17,253 bases of DNA from Ruminococcus sp. (GCA_024697705.1 JAILFF010000121.1:1-17253), one strand, 5' to 3'; shown: positions 1 to 7,912, numbered from the stretch's first letter. Notes: generated by a model from the sequence alone, not told the origin. Made by a program: numbers and translations.

Positions 1-552
1 ATCATACGGACGCTCCCAGTCGCCGTTGTTGAGGTGGTGTTTGCGGAGATATACTTCCGAGCTGCACCAGATGTTATGGTCGGTAGAGCCTCCCTTGAAG
101 TCGCCGATAGTGCCGACGGTCTTTCCGCCGCCCTGATCGCAAGCCATTACATAGTCAAGACCCCACTCGAGATTATTTCTGTAAAGCTCGCCCAAGCCCG
201 CCTTATCTACGGCATCCTTGTACTCAAGGTAGCCCCAGGCAAGCATCGAAGCCGAATAAGCATTGGTAAGACAGAACTTGAAGTGGTCGCCTGCGTCGAA
301 CCAGCCGCCCTTTACGAAATCGGTATCGTTGCCGTCCTCGTCTACCATGCAGTTATCCTTCCACGGTACGGTGTTCCAATCGGGAAGAACGCCCGACTGC
401 TGAACCTCATAGAAGAACATGGACTTCTGGAGCGCTTCGGCGTAGTTGTAAGCGGAAGCGGCGTCTGCGGTCAGGCTCTGCGGTACAGCGGTGCAAAGTC
501 CCGCCGTCATAACAAGTGCCGAAACAGCGGCACTGAGTTTCTTTAAAAGCAT
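1..552 (-). CDS. GH9 family endoglucanase (cellulase), N-terminal part, runs off the window
   Basis: This is the first 184 codons of a secreted glycoside hydrolase family 9 enzyme, which hydrolyses internal beta-1,4-glucosidic bonds of cellulose. Residues 1-33 form a signal peptide: MLLKK, a hydrophobic core, then a likely cleavage at ADAAS. The mature protein opens with YNYAEALQKSMFFYEVQQSG, the usual start of a GH9 catalytic domain with no N-terminal Ig or CBM domain. GGWFDAGDHFKF is the GH9 signature; in this family the two Asp of DAGD position the attacking water. The start is set by GAGAGGAG upstream (563-570). The general acid Glu and any C-terminal modules lie outside the window, so the subfamily and presence of the shared tail cannot be judged. 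A sigma-A promoter (640-668) and a LacI-type palindrome (588-601) precede it. Family assignment is very secure from the signature. Confidence 0.95.
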   Translation of the reverse strand, partial: MLLKKLSAAVSALVMTAGLCTAVPQSLTADAASAYNYAEALQKSMFFYEVQQSGVLPDWNTVPWKDNCMVDEDGNDTDFVKGGWFDAGDHFKFCLTNAYSASMLAWGYLEYKDAVDKAGLGELYRNNLEWGLDYVMACDQGGGKTVGTIGDFKGGSTDHNIWCSSEVYLRKHHLNNGDWERPYD

Positions 553-587
553 ACTTATTACTCCTCTCAATAAGCAAGAAAAATTAA

Positions 588-601
588 TGAAAACGTTTTC
601 G
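588..601 (-). promoter_or_regulatory. LacI/CcpA-type operator candidate in the GH9 leader
   Basis: TGAAAACGTTTTCG contains a perfect 12-bp palindrome with a central CG (589-600). It differs at one position from an ideal TGAAAACGTTTTCA cre-like or LacI-family site. It lies about 35-45 nt downstream of the predicted GH9 start site, where a bound repressor would act as a roadblock. Which regulator binds is inference; LacI-family sites with a central CG are commonly placed at sugar-use genes. Confidence 0.6.
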
Positions 602-639
602 GTGCAGGCGATAAAAAACAGCCGCACTTTTATGTTTAA

Positions 640-668
640 ATTATACCATATTTATGGCTGTTTGTCAA
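640..668 (-). promoter_or_regulatory. Sigma-A promoter of the GH9 gene
   Basis: On the minus strand, TTGACA (663-668) is followed after 17 bp by TATAAT (640-645), with an extended -10 TGG. Both hexamers are perfect consensus. The predicted transcript starts near 633, giving a leader of about 80 nt that contains the operator-like palindrome. Confidence 0.9.
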
Positions 669-767
669 TAGAAATCGTTTTAAAGAACTATAAATGAAAT
701 AAAGAAAATCAACAATGGCACAAATATTTAAACATTTGAAACATTTGTATTGCCGAACGGATTTCGT

Positions 768-799
768 GCAAAACTAAGGCGGGAGCAAGCCCCCGCCCT
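768..799 (-). terminator. Intrinsic terminator after the LRR protein gene
   Basis: On the minus strand a GGCGGG/CCCGCC stem (792-797 with 778-783) closes an 8-nt loop and is followed by TTAGTTTT. It lies about 25 nt after the LRR stop codon. The U tract is interrupted, so termination may be incomplete. The GH9 gene downstream has its own promoter. Confidence 0.65.
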
Positions 800-821
800 G
801 CACTATTTGCGCAAAACAAAA

Positions 822-2702
822 TCAATCGATAAAGATAAGCTTATCCCTTTCGCCGATCTTGCTCGTATCCCACTTGCCGTCTATCATCGCACAGATCGAT
901 ACCCAGTACGAACCGCTTATCTTCGTATTGGAGGATATTTTGTACTCCAGTACATCAGCGTCCGTCTCGGCTACGAGCTTCCATTTGCTGCTGTCCCTGC
1001 ATATCGCTATGCCGTATTTCTCCGCGCCCGGTACCGCCGTCCACCGCAGATAATACCTGCCGTCTATTTTCTTCGCCGTAAGCTCGGGATAGATGTGCAG
1101 CGTAGATACCGTCATCGCGTTTGAAAGCTCCATGTTCCATTCGCCGTTAAACTTCGCGGCTACGGCTATACGGTAATTCGTCATGGGTTCGAGACCCTTC
1201 ATGATGTACGAGGTCTCCGTGCTCTGCGCCAATATCTGCCATTTGCCGTCGATGTACTGCGCTACGGCGTACTTCTCCGCGCCCTCCACGGGCTGCCAGT
1301 CGATCTTCAGTCTCGTGCTTGTCGCCTGAACGGTAAACGCAGGGTTCATCTCGGTGACGGCATATCCGCATCTGAAACGGTTTTCCTGCGCGTACTTCTC
1401 GACGACGCTGTCCTTCGCGCAGATCATTGTGAAGTTATCGTACTTTGAATAGCGGGCGGCGACGGAAGGGTCGTAATAATATCCGAACGCACGGTAGCCG
1501 AGCTTCCCGACGCTTGCGGGGACAACGACCGTTCTCAGCCTTTTGCAGCTGAGGAACGCCCTCACGCCTATTTCCTCAACGCCGTCGGGTATCACTGCCT
1601 TTTCAAGATTGCGGCAGCCGTCGAAGGCTTGGTCGGCGATGGTCTTTACGCCCTCGGGCAGAGTTATGCTTTTGAGGCTGACGCAGTCGCTGAACGCCAG
1701 AACGTTGATGATCTCCGTGCCTTCGGGGACGCTCACGCTTTCAAGACTGCGGCAGTTTTCAAACATACCGTATGCTATCTGCGAAGCCTTTGACCTTACA
1801 TCGGCGGTCTTAAGGTCGCGGCAGTCCTTGAACACTTTTTTACCGAGGGAGGTAATGTTTTCGGGTACGGTGATCTCGGTAAGCCCCGTGCTCATGAAAG
1901 CCTCGTCGCCGATCTCGGTGATGCTTTCGGGTATCGCAAACGAGGTGATGTTTTTGTTGTTTGTAAACGCGCTTTCGCCTATCTTTGTGCAGCTTTCGGG
2001 GATATCGAAGCTGTCCTTTCCTTCGGGGCAGAGCATAAGCTCGGACAGGTCTTTGTTATACATGATTCCGTCAGACGAAGCAAGTCTCGGATTATCGCTT
2101 TCGACGTTTATTGCTTTCAGATTAACGCAGTCCCTGAACGCGGTCGCCGCAACGGTCTGAACGCAGCGGGTAAGCGTTATCTCGGTAAGCCCCTCGCACC
2201 CGAAAAAGGCATGATCGTCGATGGTGAAGAGCCCTTTCGGGAGCTTTATGCTTGTGAACGCGCACTGACTGAACGCATAATCGTCAATATGCTGGAGCCG
2301 TGCGGAAAGCTTGACATAAGTCAGGTACTTGCAGCCCAGAAAAGCCGAATCCCCGACGATCAGAACGGTATCGGGGAGCTTAATGCCCGTAATGCTCGAA
2401 CACCGGAACGCTCTCGCGCCGATCGCCTTGACCTTTATCCCGTCGCCGACCGTTTCGGGAATGGTGACATTTTTCTCTTTGCCGTTATAACTTGTTATGG
2501 TAGCCGCGCCGTTTTCGACGGTATATCTGAAATCGCCGTCTGTGTAATAAGTAACGGGCTGACTGCCGGGAGGAGGGGTAGCCGACGCGGAGATACCGAA
2601 GCCCGCCATGCCCGTATCGGCTATGGGAGCACCGAGACCTCCGAGTGTGAGAGCGAGTGCGGCAGCTGTCGCCGCGAGTCGTTTGCATACATTGTTTTTC
2701 AT
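822..2702 (-). CDS. Secreted BspA-type leucine-rich-repeat protein with two C-terminal Fn3-like modules
   Basis: A 626-residue extracellular protein. The start at 2702 has AAAGGAGG (2712-2719) at ideal spacing; the open frame extends further upstream but crosses the promoter. Residues 1-41 are a signal peptide ending ISASA. Residues 77-410 hold about 14 leucine-rich repeats of the BspA/LRR_5 type (about 23 residues), with the pattern I..IG..AF..C..L..I.LP..V. The repeat around 195-235 is longer. Residues 453-626 are two Fn3-like modules, each with a ...GKW... strand and an NG.W strand, shared with three neighbours. BspA-type repeats often mediate adhesion to host or substrate; a role in fibre or cell binding here is inference. 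There is no enzyme motif, LPXTG or dockerin. It has its own promoter and terminator. Confidence 0.88.
   Translation of the reverse strand: MKNNVCKRLAATAAALALTLGGLGAPIADTGMAGFGISASATPPPGSQPVTYYTDGDFRYTVENGAATITSYNGKEKNVTIPETVGDGIKVKAIGARAFRCSSITGIKLPDTVLIVGDSAFLGCKYLTYVKLSARLQHIDDYAFSQCAFTSIKLPKGLFTIDDHAFFGCEGLTEITLTRCVQTVAATAFRDCVNLKAINVESDNPRLASSDGIMYNKDLSELMLCPEGKDSFDIPESCTKIGESAFTNNKNITSFAIPESITEIGDEAFMSTGLTEITVPENITSLGKKVFKDCRDLKTADVRSKASQIAYGMFENCRSLESVSVPEGTEIINVLAFSDCVSLKSITLPEGVKTIADQAFDGCRNLEKAVIPDGVEEIGVRAFLSCKRLRTVVVPASVGKLGYRAFGYYYDPSVAARYSKYDNFTMICAKDSVVEKYAQENRFRCGYAVTEMNPAFTVQATSTRLKIDWQPVEGAEKYAVAQYIDGKWQILAQSTETSYIMKGLEPMTNYRIAVAAKFNGEWNMELSNAMTVSTLHIYPELTAKKIDGRYYLRWTAVPGAEKYGIAICRDSSKWKLVAETDADVLEYKISSNTKISGSYWVSICAMIDGKWDTSKIGERDKLIFID
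825..1346 (-). repeat. Shared C-terminal Fn3-like module pair, copy 1 (LRR protein)
   Basis: Residues 453-626 of the LRR protein. The first module contains WQPVEGAEKYAVAQYIDGKW and ends with FNGEWNMELSNA. The second contains WTAVPGAEKYGIAICRDSSKW and ends with IDGKWDTSKIGERD. The same two-module pattern ends the proteins at 4869-7772 and 11412-13349; the second module alone ends the GH74 enzyme. Confidence 0.85.
1473..2474 (-). repeat. Tandem leucine-rich repeats (about 14 units)
   Basis: These codons encode residues 77-410. The units are about 23 codons long with a recurring AF..C motif (for example ARAFRC, DSAFLGC, HAFFGC, QAFDGC, RAFLSC). The repetition is clear at protein level and much weaker in the DNA, which suggests old rather than recent expansion. 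Confidence 0.85.
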
Positions 2703-2763
2703 AAATAATTGCCTCCTTTGATCTGTTCCCTTCGTAGTGGACCGAGGGATATATATTGTCAAA

Positions 2764-2792
2764 ATTATATCACATTTAAATACAAAAGTCAA
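2764..2792 (-). promoter_or_regulatory. Sigma-A promoter of the LRR protein gene
   Basis: On the minus strand, TTGACT (2787-2792), 17 bp, then TATAAT (2764-2769), with an extended -10 TGA. The leader of about 55 nt contains a possible TCCCT/AGGGA hairpin followed by GGGAACAGATCAAAGGAGG, an element nearly repeated in the leader of the 4869-7772 gene. Confidence 0.88.
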
Positions 2793-2911
2793 TATAAATA
2801 AATTAATTTTTTTAGCAAAGACCACAAATATCAAAAGCAAGGCAAAATTATGGTCAAAGTTTTTCTTTTCTGTTTTTTCTTAATAATTTCACCAAAAACA
2901 ATAAAATACGG

Positions 2912-2940
2912 TTGACGTTAAATATATTTTATGGTATAAT
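2912..2940 (+). promoter_or_regulatory. Sigma-A promoter of the GGDEF-EAL gene
   Basis: TTGACG (2912-2917), 17 bp, TATAAT (2935-2940), with an extended -10 TGG. It is divergent from the LRR gene promoter about 120 bp away. The predicted start near 2947 leaves about 68 nt to the chosen start codon. Confidence 0.88.
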
Positions 2941-3014
2941 ATATACAGTATTGGTATTGATTGGAATGATGATTGTTACATAAAACCTATCCTGCGAGAA
3001 AGGAAGTGGTGCTA

Positions 3015-4769
3015 TTGCTCCGCGGTTTGCAAAATTCACATGATTCAAAAAAGAAAAAAACTACCGAAGCTACGCTCGATCGGCTGTCCGCTCGGCGAAA
3101 AACGCCTGCCGGTGTTTATATAGCCCTTGTGGCTGCTTATCTTATCACGAATATTGTTGTTATGCTCGCTTCGAGATCAAAAGCGCAGGTGCCGTTCTTA
3201 GGCGGCACTATCCCGATCACTGCCTTCGCGGGCGTGTTCTCGGCGATATCCGAGATATGCGTTATCTTTATGACCTTCTATTTCGGCAAAAAAGGCTACT
3301 TTACGGCGCTGACCCTTCTTATTATCCAGTTCCCCGCCGTGATGACGACTACATTCATTCAGCATAACAGGACAAGTCTTCCGGGAATTTTTGTAAATGT
3401 GGTCTCGATCGTCGCGATCACTATCATCTACATCAATAACAAGAAAATGGAAGAGTATCAGAAAAAGCTGAGCTATCAGGCGGTAACGGATATACTGACG
3501 GGTCTGCCGAACCGCTTTGCCTGCGGCGAGCTTCTGAGATCTCTTGTGGAAAAGGGCGATAAGTTCGTCGGCGTGTCCATTGATATAAACAGCTTCAAGG
3601 GCATAAACGAGACAATGGGCTTCGAGACGGGAAACGCCGTGCTGCGAGAGATAGCCTCGCGCTGGAAAACGATAGCTGATACGGGGCTTTCGGGCACGAA
3701 GGATTTTATCACCCGCATAAGCGGCGACGAGTTCTTTCTTGTGATACGCGGCTACTCCTCCGACGAGGATATACTGCGAACGATCAAGCAGTACGATTCG
3801 GTGCTGCACAACCGCCTGACGATCGACGACTGCGATCTTTATATAACCGCGAGCTTCGGTTATGCCGAGTTCCCGGCCGACGCGAAAACGAAGGATTCAA
3901 TAATTTCCTACGCCGATACCGCCATGCACGAGGTCAAGCGCTCGAGCAGCAGCAATCATATTTTACGCTTTACTCCCGATATGCTGAAAACGGAGCGCAC
4001 GCTTGAGATCGAGGGCAAGATAAGAGAGGCGCTCGAAAATGAGACCATTTTCTTCTACCTTCAGCCGCAGTTCAATATGGAACACAAGCTGCGCGGCTTC
4101 GAGGCGCTTGCGCGTATGAAAAACGCGGACGGCGGATTTATCAGCCCCGGCGAGTTCATACCCGTTGCGGAAAAAGTAGGACTTGTGGACAAGGTTGACG
4201 GAATGGTTTTCCGTAAGGCGGCAATGTTTTTCGGAGAGCTGCTGCGGAAGACGGGCACCGATATTATCCTCAGCGTCAACGTTTCGGTAAGGCATCTGCT
4301 TAAGAACGATTTTCTTGATGAGATCGGGAACGTTCTGCGGGAAAGCGGCGTTCCCGCAGACAAGCTGGAGATCGAGATCACCGAATCCATCATGATAGAC
4401 TCCGTTGACAAGGCGCTGCAATGTATCGACGAGCTGAAAGCGATGGGCGTAAAGATAGCGATAGACGACTTCGGCACGGGGTATTCCTCTCTTAGCTATC
4501 TTAACAAATTCCCCGCGAATCTGCTTAAGATAGACAAGTCCTTCATTGACAAAATGAACGAAGACGATTCCTCGAAGCAGTATGTATCGGCGATAATATC
4601 CATCGGGCACATAATGGACTTCGACGTTATCTCGGAGGGCGTTGAGGAGCCCGAGCAGGTCGAAACGCTTAAGGAGATCGGCTGCGACTTTATCCAGGGC
4701 TTTATCTGGGGCAGACCTCTTCCGCAGGAGGAGGCAGAGAAGCTGGTGACGGAAGAGGTCGGAAAATAA
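3015..4769 (+). CDS. Membrane-bound GGDEF-EAL cyclic-di-GMP turnover protein
   Basis: A 584-residue bifunctional signalling protein. The start chosen is TTG at 3015, preceded by AAAGGAAG; an upstream in-frame TTG at 2973 has a poorer ribosome site. Four hydrophobic helices (about 33-53, 63-90, 95-116, 123-141) form the sensor. The GGDEF domain (about 157-315) starts DILTGLPNR and carries SGDEF (236-240), a tolerated variant of GGDEF, so cyclase activity is possible but uncertain. No RxxD inhibitory site precedes it. The EAL domain (about 335-575) is intact: Q350PQF, E363-A-L, NVS, EITES, DDFGTGYSSL (484-493), LKIDKSF, SEGVE and IQGF. These are the metal- and substrate-binding residues of active phosphodiesterases, so degradation of c-di-GMP to pGpG is the safer prediction. 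It is monocistronic with its own promoter and terminator. In gut clostridia c-di-GMP often controls adhesion and surface proteins; a link to its neighbours is speculation. Confidence 0.92.
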   Translation: MLRGLQNSHDSKKKKTTEATLDRLSARRKTPAGVYIALVAAYLITNIVVMLASRSKAQVPFLGGTIPITAFAGVFSAISEICVIFMTFYFGKKGYFTALTLLIIQFPAVMTTTFIQHNRTSLPGIFVNVVSIVAITIIYINNKKMEEYQKKLSYQAVTDILTGLPNRFACGELLRSLVEKGDKFVGVSIDINSFKGINETMGFETGNAVLREIASRWKTIADTGLSGTKDFITRISGDEFFLVIRGYSSDEDILRTIKQYDSVLHNRLTIDDCDLYITASFGYAEFPADAKTKDSIISYADTAMHEVKRSSSSNHILRFTPDMLKTERTLEIEGKIREALENETIFFYLQPQFNMEHKLRGFEALARMKNADGGFISPGEFIPVAEKVGLVDKVDGMVFRKAAMFFGELLRKTGTDIILSVNVSVRHLLKNDFLDEIGNVLRESGVPADKLEIEITESIMIDSVDKALQCIDELKAMGVKIAIDDFGTGYSSLSYLNKFPANLLKIDKSFIDKMNEDDSSKQYVSAIISIGHIMDFDVISEGVEEPEQVETLKEIGCDFIQGFIWGRPLPQEEAEKLVTEEVGK

Positions 4770-4802
4770 ATACAAATGAGCGTTTAAACTGCAAAAAAAT
4801 AC

Positions 4803-4840
4803 AAGACCGACAGCCTTTTTGAGAAACTGTCGGTCTTTTT
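4803..4840. terminator. Bidirectional intrinsic terminator between convergent genes
   Basis: AAGACCGACAG (4803-4813) pairs with CTGTCGGTCTT (4827-4837) across a 13-nt loop and runs into TTTTT on the plus strand. On the minus strand the stem is followed by GTATTTTTTT, so it can also end the 4869-7772 gene. The flank AAAATACAAGACCG also occurs at the GH74 terminator. Confidence 0.92.
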
Positions 4841-4868
4841 GTTATGTTTTATTTATCGGGGATACGGC

Positions 4869-7772
4869 TCACTTGATGGTAACGGTGAACGATCTCTGCT
4901 TGATGTGGTCTACATCCCATTTGCCGTTGACCTTGGCGCATACTGCCATCGTGTACGAGCCCTTCTTCATCTTGGGAGAAGTGTAAGTGGTGGTGTTCGC
5001 GTCAAACTGAACCTTTGCGACCCACTTGCCCGACTGGTAAACTGCTAAACCGTACTTCTGAGCGCCGTCTGCGGGAGTCCATTTCAGACGGAACTGACTG
5101 CCCGATACCTGGTATTTAACAACGGGGTATCTGTTCTCGGTCTGCGGAGTTACAACGATCGCGTTGGAAACGTCCATATTCCATTCGCCGCCGAATCTCG
5201 CAACAACAGCTACCTTGTAGTTTACGCCCGGCTTAAGGTTATTAAGCACGTAGGAAGTACCGGGACCCTGATCTATCATCTTCCACTTGCCGTCAACGTA
5301 CATGGCTATGCCGTACTTGTCGGCGCAGAAGGCTTCGCCCCATGTGAGTTTCACGCAGCCCTTGCCCTTTGCGTACTCGACTTTCGGGTTTTCGGCTTTG
5401 AAGGTGTTGTTCAGCTCTGCCCAGCAGTTATCCTCGCTGAAATCGTAGAACGAAAGGGGCTTGTTGATCTCCAGAGAATCGAACTTAACACCCTTCGGGA
5501 GCTTTATCGTCTGTGCTCTCTTGCCGTTCAGTACGGTATACTGACGGGAGGCAGTGCTGCCGAGACGGAAGCAGTTGGTATCGACGAGTATGTCCTCCAG
5601 TACCTGAAGAGTACCGCAGTTGAAGAACGCGCCGTAATAGGCGGAAACGTTGTGAGTAACGAAGCTGCCCTCGACGAACATTATGTCGTCGGTGTTGTTC
5701 ATGTATACAGAGCCCGTGCAGTTGTTGTAGGCGCCTTCCTTGGAGCCGGGGGCTGCGAGCGTGTAATCGCCATGTATGAACAGCGCACCGCCGTCAAGCA
5801 CGACAGAGCCCGCCTTCTGATCGAATCTGCCCGTTTCGAGCACAGCGCCCGCGCCGAGCCTCAGATTACCCGTATCCTTGGTCACATTGCCCTTGATGAA
5901 GAACTTGTGACCGTCGAGGTCGAAGTCGTTTATCACCATATCAACGGGTATTACGGTAGCGTCTTCAAGAAGCTTGTATGCGTTCAGCACGCCGTTCCAG
6001 TAAACGGAGCGCTTTTCGGAATCCCATATTTCAACCAAGTTCAGCTTAGGGCAGTTAAAAAATCTGATATCCTGAGCGCCCTTTCCGTTAAAAACTATCT
6101 TTGCGTCATTTTCGTAGTCTATTTTCAGACCGCTGTTCGCGCAAACGTTGCTTGCAAAATAAACAACGCCCGTATTCAGTTTGAGACCGTAATAAGCTGA
6201 TACCGCTGCGGATCTGAAGGTGCCGTTTACGGTAACGATGTCGTCGGCGTTATTCATTATCAGCTCGCCCGTGCAGGTGCTGTAATCGCCTTTGCCGTCG
6301 GGATTTTCAAGCAGGTAACAAGCGTCAATGTACAGCGAGCCGCCGTTAAGTACGACAGAACCCGTGGGATGTGCAAAGTCGCCGTTGATCTTGAGCGTAC
6401 CGCCGTTCAGATTTACGGTGCCGCTCGATTTGGAGCACGAGCCGTCAATGGTAAGACTGTGACCGTCCATATCGAGCTCGCACAGTTTCAGATCGACGGG
6501 GCAGATACGTGTGTCGTTCACGAGCTTGCGAACATTCATATTGCCGTTCCAGGAAACATCGCGCTTTTCGGAATCCCATATTTCGAGCAGGTTCAGCTTC
6601 GGGCAGTTCTCAAAGCGGATATCCTGAGCGCCCTTTCCGATAAGAACGATCTTTGAGTCATTTTCGTAGTCTATTTTCAGACCGTTGTTCACATCAACGT
6701 TGCCGCTTAAATAAAGATTGCCGCAGATCAGCTTAAGACCGTTGTAAATCGAAACATATCTTGTTCTGAGGTCACCGTTTACAGTCACATTGTCATTGAT
6801 GTTTTCCATTATCAGCTCGCCCGTGCAGGTACTGTAAGCGATCGAACCGTCAGCGGCAGCCGCGGGATTTTCAAGCAGATAATCGCCGTCAACGCACAGC
6901 GAGCCGCCGTTCAGTACGACAGAGCCCGTAGGATGTTTAAAGTCGCCCTTGACAATGAGCGTACCGCCGTTCAGATCTACGGTGCCGCTTCCTTTGGTGA
7001 ACGTTCCGTCAATGGTAAGACCGTGACCGTCCATATCGAGCTCGCACAGGTTCATATCAACGGGCTTGATACGTGCGTCGGCAACGAGCTTCTTGGCGTT
7101 CAGATCGCCGTGCCAGCAAACGTCGCGCTTTTCGGAATCCCATATCTCAAGCTCGTTCAGCTTCGGGCAGCCCGCAAAACTTATATCCTGTTTGCCCTTT
7201 CCGTTAAGAACGATCCTTGTTCCGTTGTCGTAGTCTACCTTGACGCCGCCGTTGATGTTGATATTGCCGCCGATCGACAGAGTACCGCTCGTCAGCCTAA
7301 CGCCGTAGTAGGCGGAAACATTGTGGGTGATAAAATCTCCGTCGACAGTGACGTCCGAACCGTCAACTATAAGACCGCCCGTACAATTGCTGTATACCGT
7401 ATCGCCTGCGGCAGTAACGGAGGGATTGCCGAGATCGTAATTGCCTTTAACAGCAAGATTACCGCCGTTCGGGGTGATCGTACCGGATATATTTTTCAGA
7501 TCGCCGTTAACGATAAGATTATAGCCGTTCAGATCGACATCGGCTTTAAGGATAAGATCGCCGTCAACGATCGTATCTTTTTCAAGCACCGTTTTATCTG
7601 CCCATGTCTCGTTGACAGCCGCCTTGACAACGGTGTTGTCGGCGCCGGCAGTCGAAACGACCTTGGGAGCTTCATCGACCGAAGCCGCATAGAGCTTCAT
7701 CGAGGGGGTAGCCGCAAACGTCAGTGCAACAGCACTTGCCGCAGTGACTATTTTCTTAATTCTGCATTTCAT
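4869..7772 (-). CDS. Large secreted repeat protein (predicted beta-solenoid) with two C-terminal Fn3-like modules; function unknown
   Basis: A 967-residue extracellular protein that I do not recognise as a named family. The start at 7772 follows AAAAGGAGGAC with good spacing. Residues 1-30 are a signal peptide ending KLYAA. Residues 79-775 hold four units of about 160-188 residues. Landmarks recur in order: (E)LDMDGH.LTIDG, a GSVVLNGGSL strand, CTGELIM, GKGAQDI.F..CPKLN, and EIWDSEKR.V.WNG. The many short beta strands with G, N and D turns and evenly placed VxGD and LNGG rungs suggest a right-handed beta-helix or similar solenoid. The first three units are close copies; the fourth is diverged. 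Each unit keeps Cys in CTG and CPKL contexts, unusual for a secreted protein. Residues 794-967 are the shared Fn3-like pair. A scaffold, adhesin or glycan-binding role is plausible, and no catalytic motif was seen. Confidence 0.85.
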   Translation of the reverse strand: MKCRIKKIVTAASAVALTFAATPSMKLYAASVDEAPKVVSTAGADNTVVKAAVNETWADKTVLEKDTIVDGDLILKADVDLNGYNLIVNGDLKNISGTITPNGGNLAVKGNYDLGNPSVTAAGDTVYSNCTGGLIVDGSDVTVDGDFITHNVSAYYGVRLTSGTLSIGGNININGGVKVDYDNGTRIVLNGKGKQDISFAGCPKLNELEIWDSEKRDVCWHGDLNAKKLVADARIKPVDMNLCELDMDGHGLTIDGTFTKGSGTVDLNGGTLIVKGDFKHPTGSVVLNGGSLCVDGDYLLENPAAAADGSIAYSTCTGELIMENINDNVTVNGDLRTRYVSIYNGLKLICGNLYLSGNVDVNNGLKIDYENDSKIVLIGKGAQDIRFENCPKLNLLEIWDSEKRDVSWNGNMNVRKLVNDTRICPVDLKLCELDMDGHSLTIDGSCSKSSGTVNLNGGTLKINGDFAHPTGSVVLNGGSLYIDACYLLENPDGKGDYSTCTGELIMNNADDIVTVNGTFRSAAVSAYYGLKLNTGVVYFASNVCANSGLKIDYENDAKIVFNGKGAQDIRFFNCPKLNLVEIWDSEKRSVYWNGVLNAYKLLEDATVIPVDMVINDFDLDGHKFFIKGNVTKDTGNLRLGAGAVLETGRFDQKAGSVVLDGGALFIHGDYTLAAPGSKEGAYNNCTGSVYMNNTDDIMFVEGSFVTHNVSAYYGAFFNCGTLQVLEDILVDTNCFRLGSTASRQYTVLNGKRAQTIKLPKGVKFDSLEINKPLSFYDFSEDNCWAELNNTFKAENPKVEYAKGKGCVKLTWGEAFCADKYGIAMYVDGKWKMIDQGPGTSYVLNNLKPGVNYKVAVVARFGGEWNMDVSNAIVVTPQTENRYPVVKYQVSGSQFRLKWTPADGAQKYGLAVYQSGKWVAKVQFDANTTTYTSPKMKKGSYTMAVCAKVNGKWDVDHIKQRSFTVTIK
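4872..5393 (-). repeat. Shared C-terminal Fn3-like module pair, copy 2 (repeat protein)
   Basis: Residues 794-967. Module A ends GGEWNMDVSNA and module B contains VYQSGKWVAKVQFDAN and KVNGKWDVD. The DNA of module B is closely similar to that at 13090-13346 on the opposite strand, including identical stretches such as CAGTCGGGCAAGTGGGT. Confidence 0.85.
5448..7538 (-). repeat. Four tandem coding repeats of about 480-565 bp
   Basis: Unit borders placed at the LDxDGH motif are 7044-7538, 6480-7043, 5928-6479 and 5448-5927. The string gcgcttttcggaatcccata (plus-strand reading) starts at 6009, 6561 and 7125, giving periods of 552 and 564 bp. Near-identity at DNA level in units 1-3 points to recent duplication or ongoing conversion. 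This region is prone to length change and to assembly collapse. Confidence 0.9.
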
Positions 7773-7835
7773 TGATAGTCCTCCTTTTGGTTCTGTTCCC
7801 GTCCGTATTAAAAAGACGGAAAATATTACGATAAA

Positions 7836-7864
7836 ATTATACCATAACCGAGCCTGCAAGTCAA
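7836..7864 (-). promoter_or_regulatory. Sigma-A promoter of the repeat-protein gene
   Basis: On the minus strand, TTGACT (7859-7864), 17 bp, TATAAT (7836-7841), with an extended -10 TGG. The leader forms a CCGTC/GACGG hairpin and then reads GGGAACAGAACCAAAAGGAGG, closely matching the LRR gene leader. Confidence 0.88.
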
Positions 7865-7912
7865 CGATTACAGAACCTTATTATATGTATTGACAATATA
7901 TTAACAAATCTT

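Noticed and set aside
34..546. Plus-strand frame of 170 codons over the GH9 region
   Set aside because: The minus strand encodes an unmistakable GH9 signature with promoter and ribosome site; the plus frame is its shadow.
2973..3014. Upstream TTG (2973) as the start of the GGDEF-EAL protein
   Set aside because: No good ribosome site precedes it, whereas TTG at 3015 has AAAGGAAG at suitable spacing. The earlier start cannot be fully excluded.
3963..4775. Minus-strand frame of 270 codons antisense to the EAL domain
   Set aside because: It mirrors the conserved EAL coding sequence and shows no domain or ribosome site of its own.
5448..7538. CRISPR array or mobile element as the source of the regular repeats
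   Set aside because: Repeats are in-frame coding units of over 500 bp without spacers, terminal inverted repeats or transposase.
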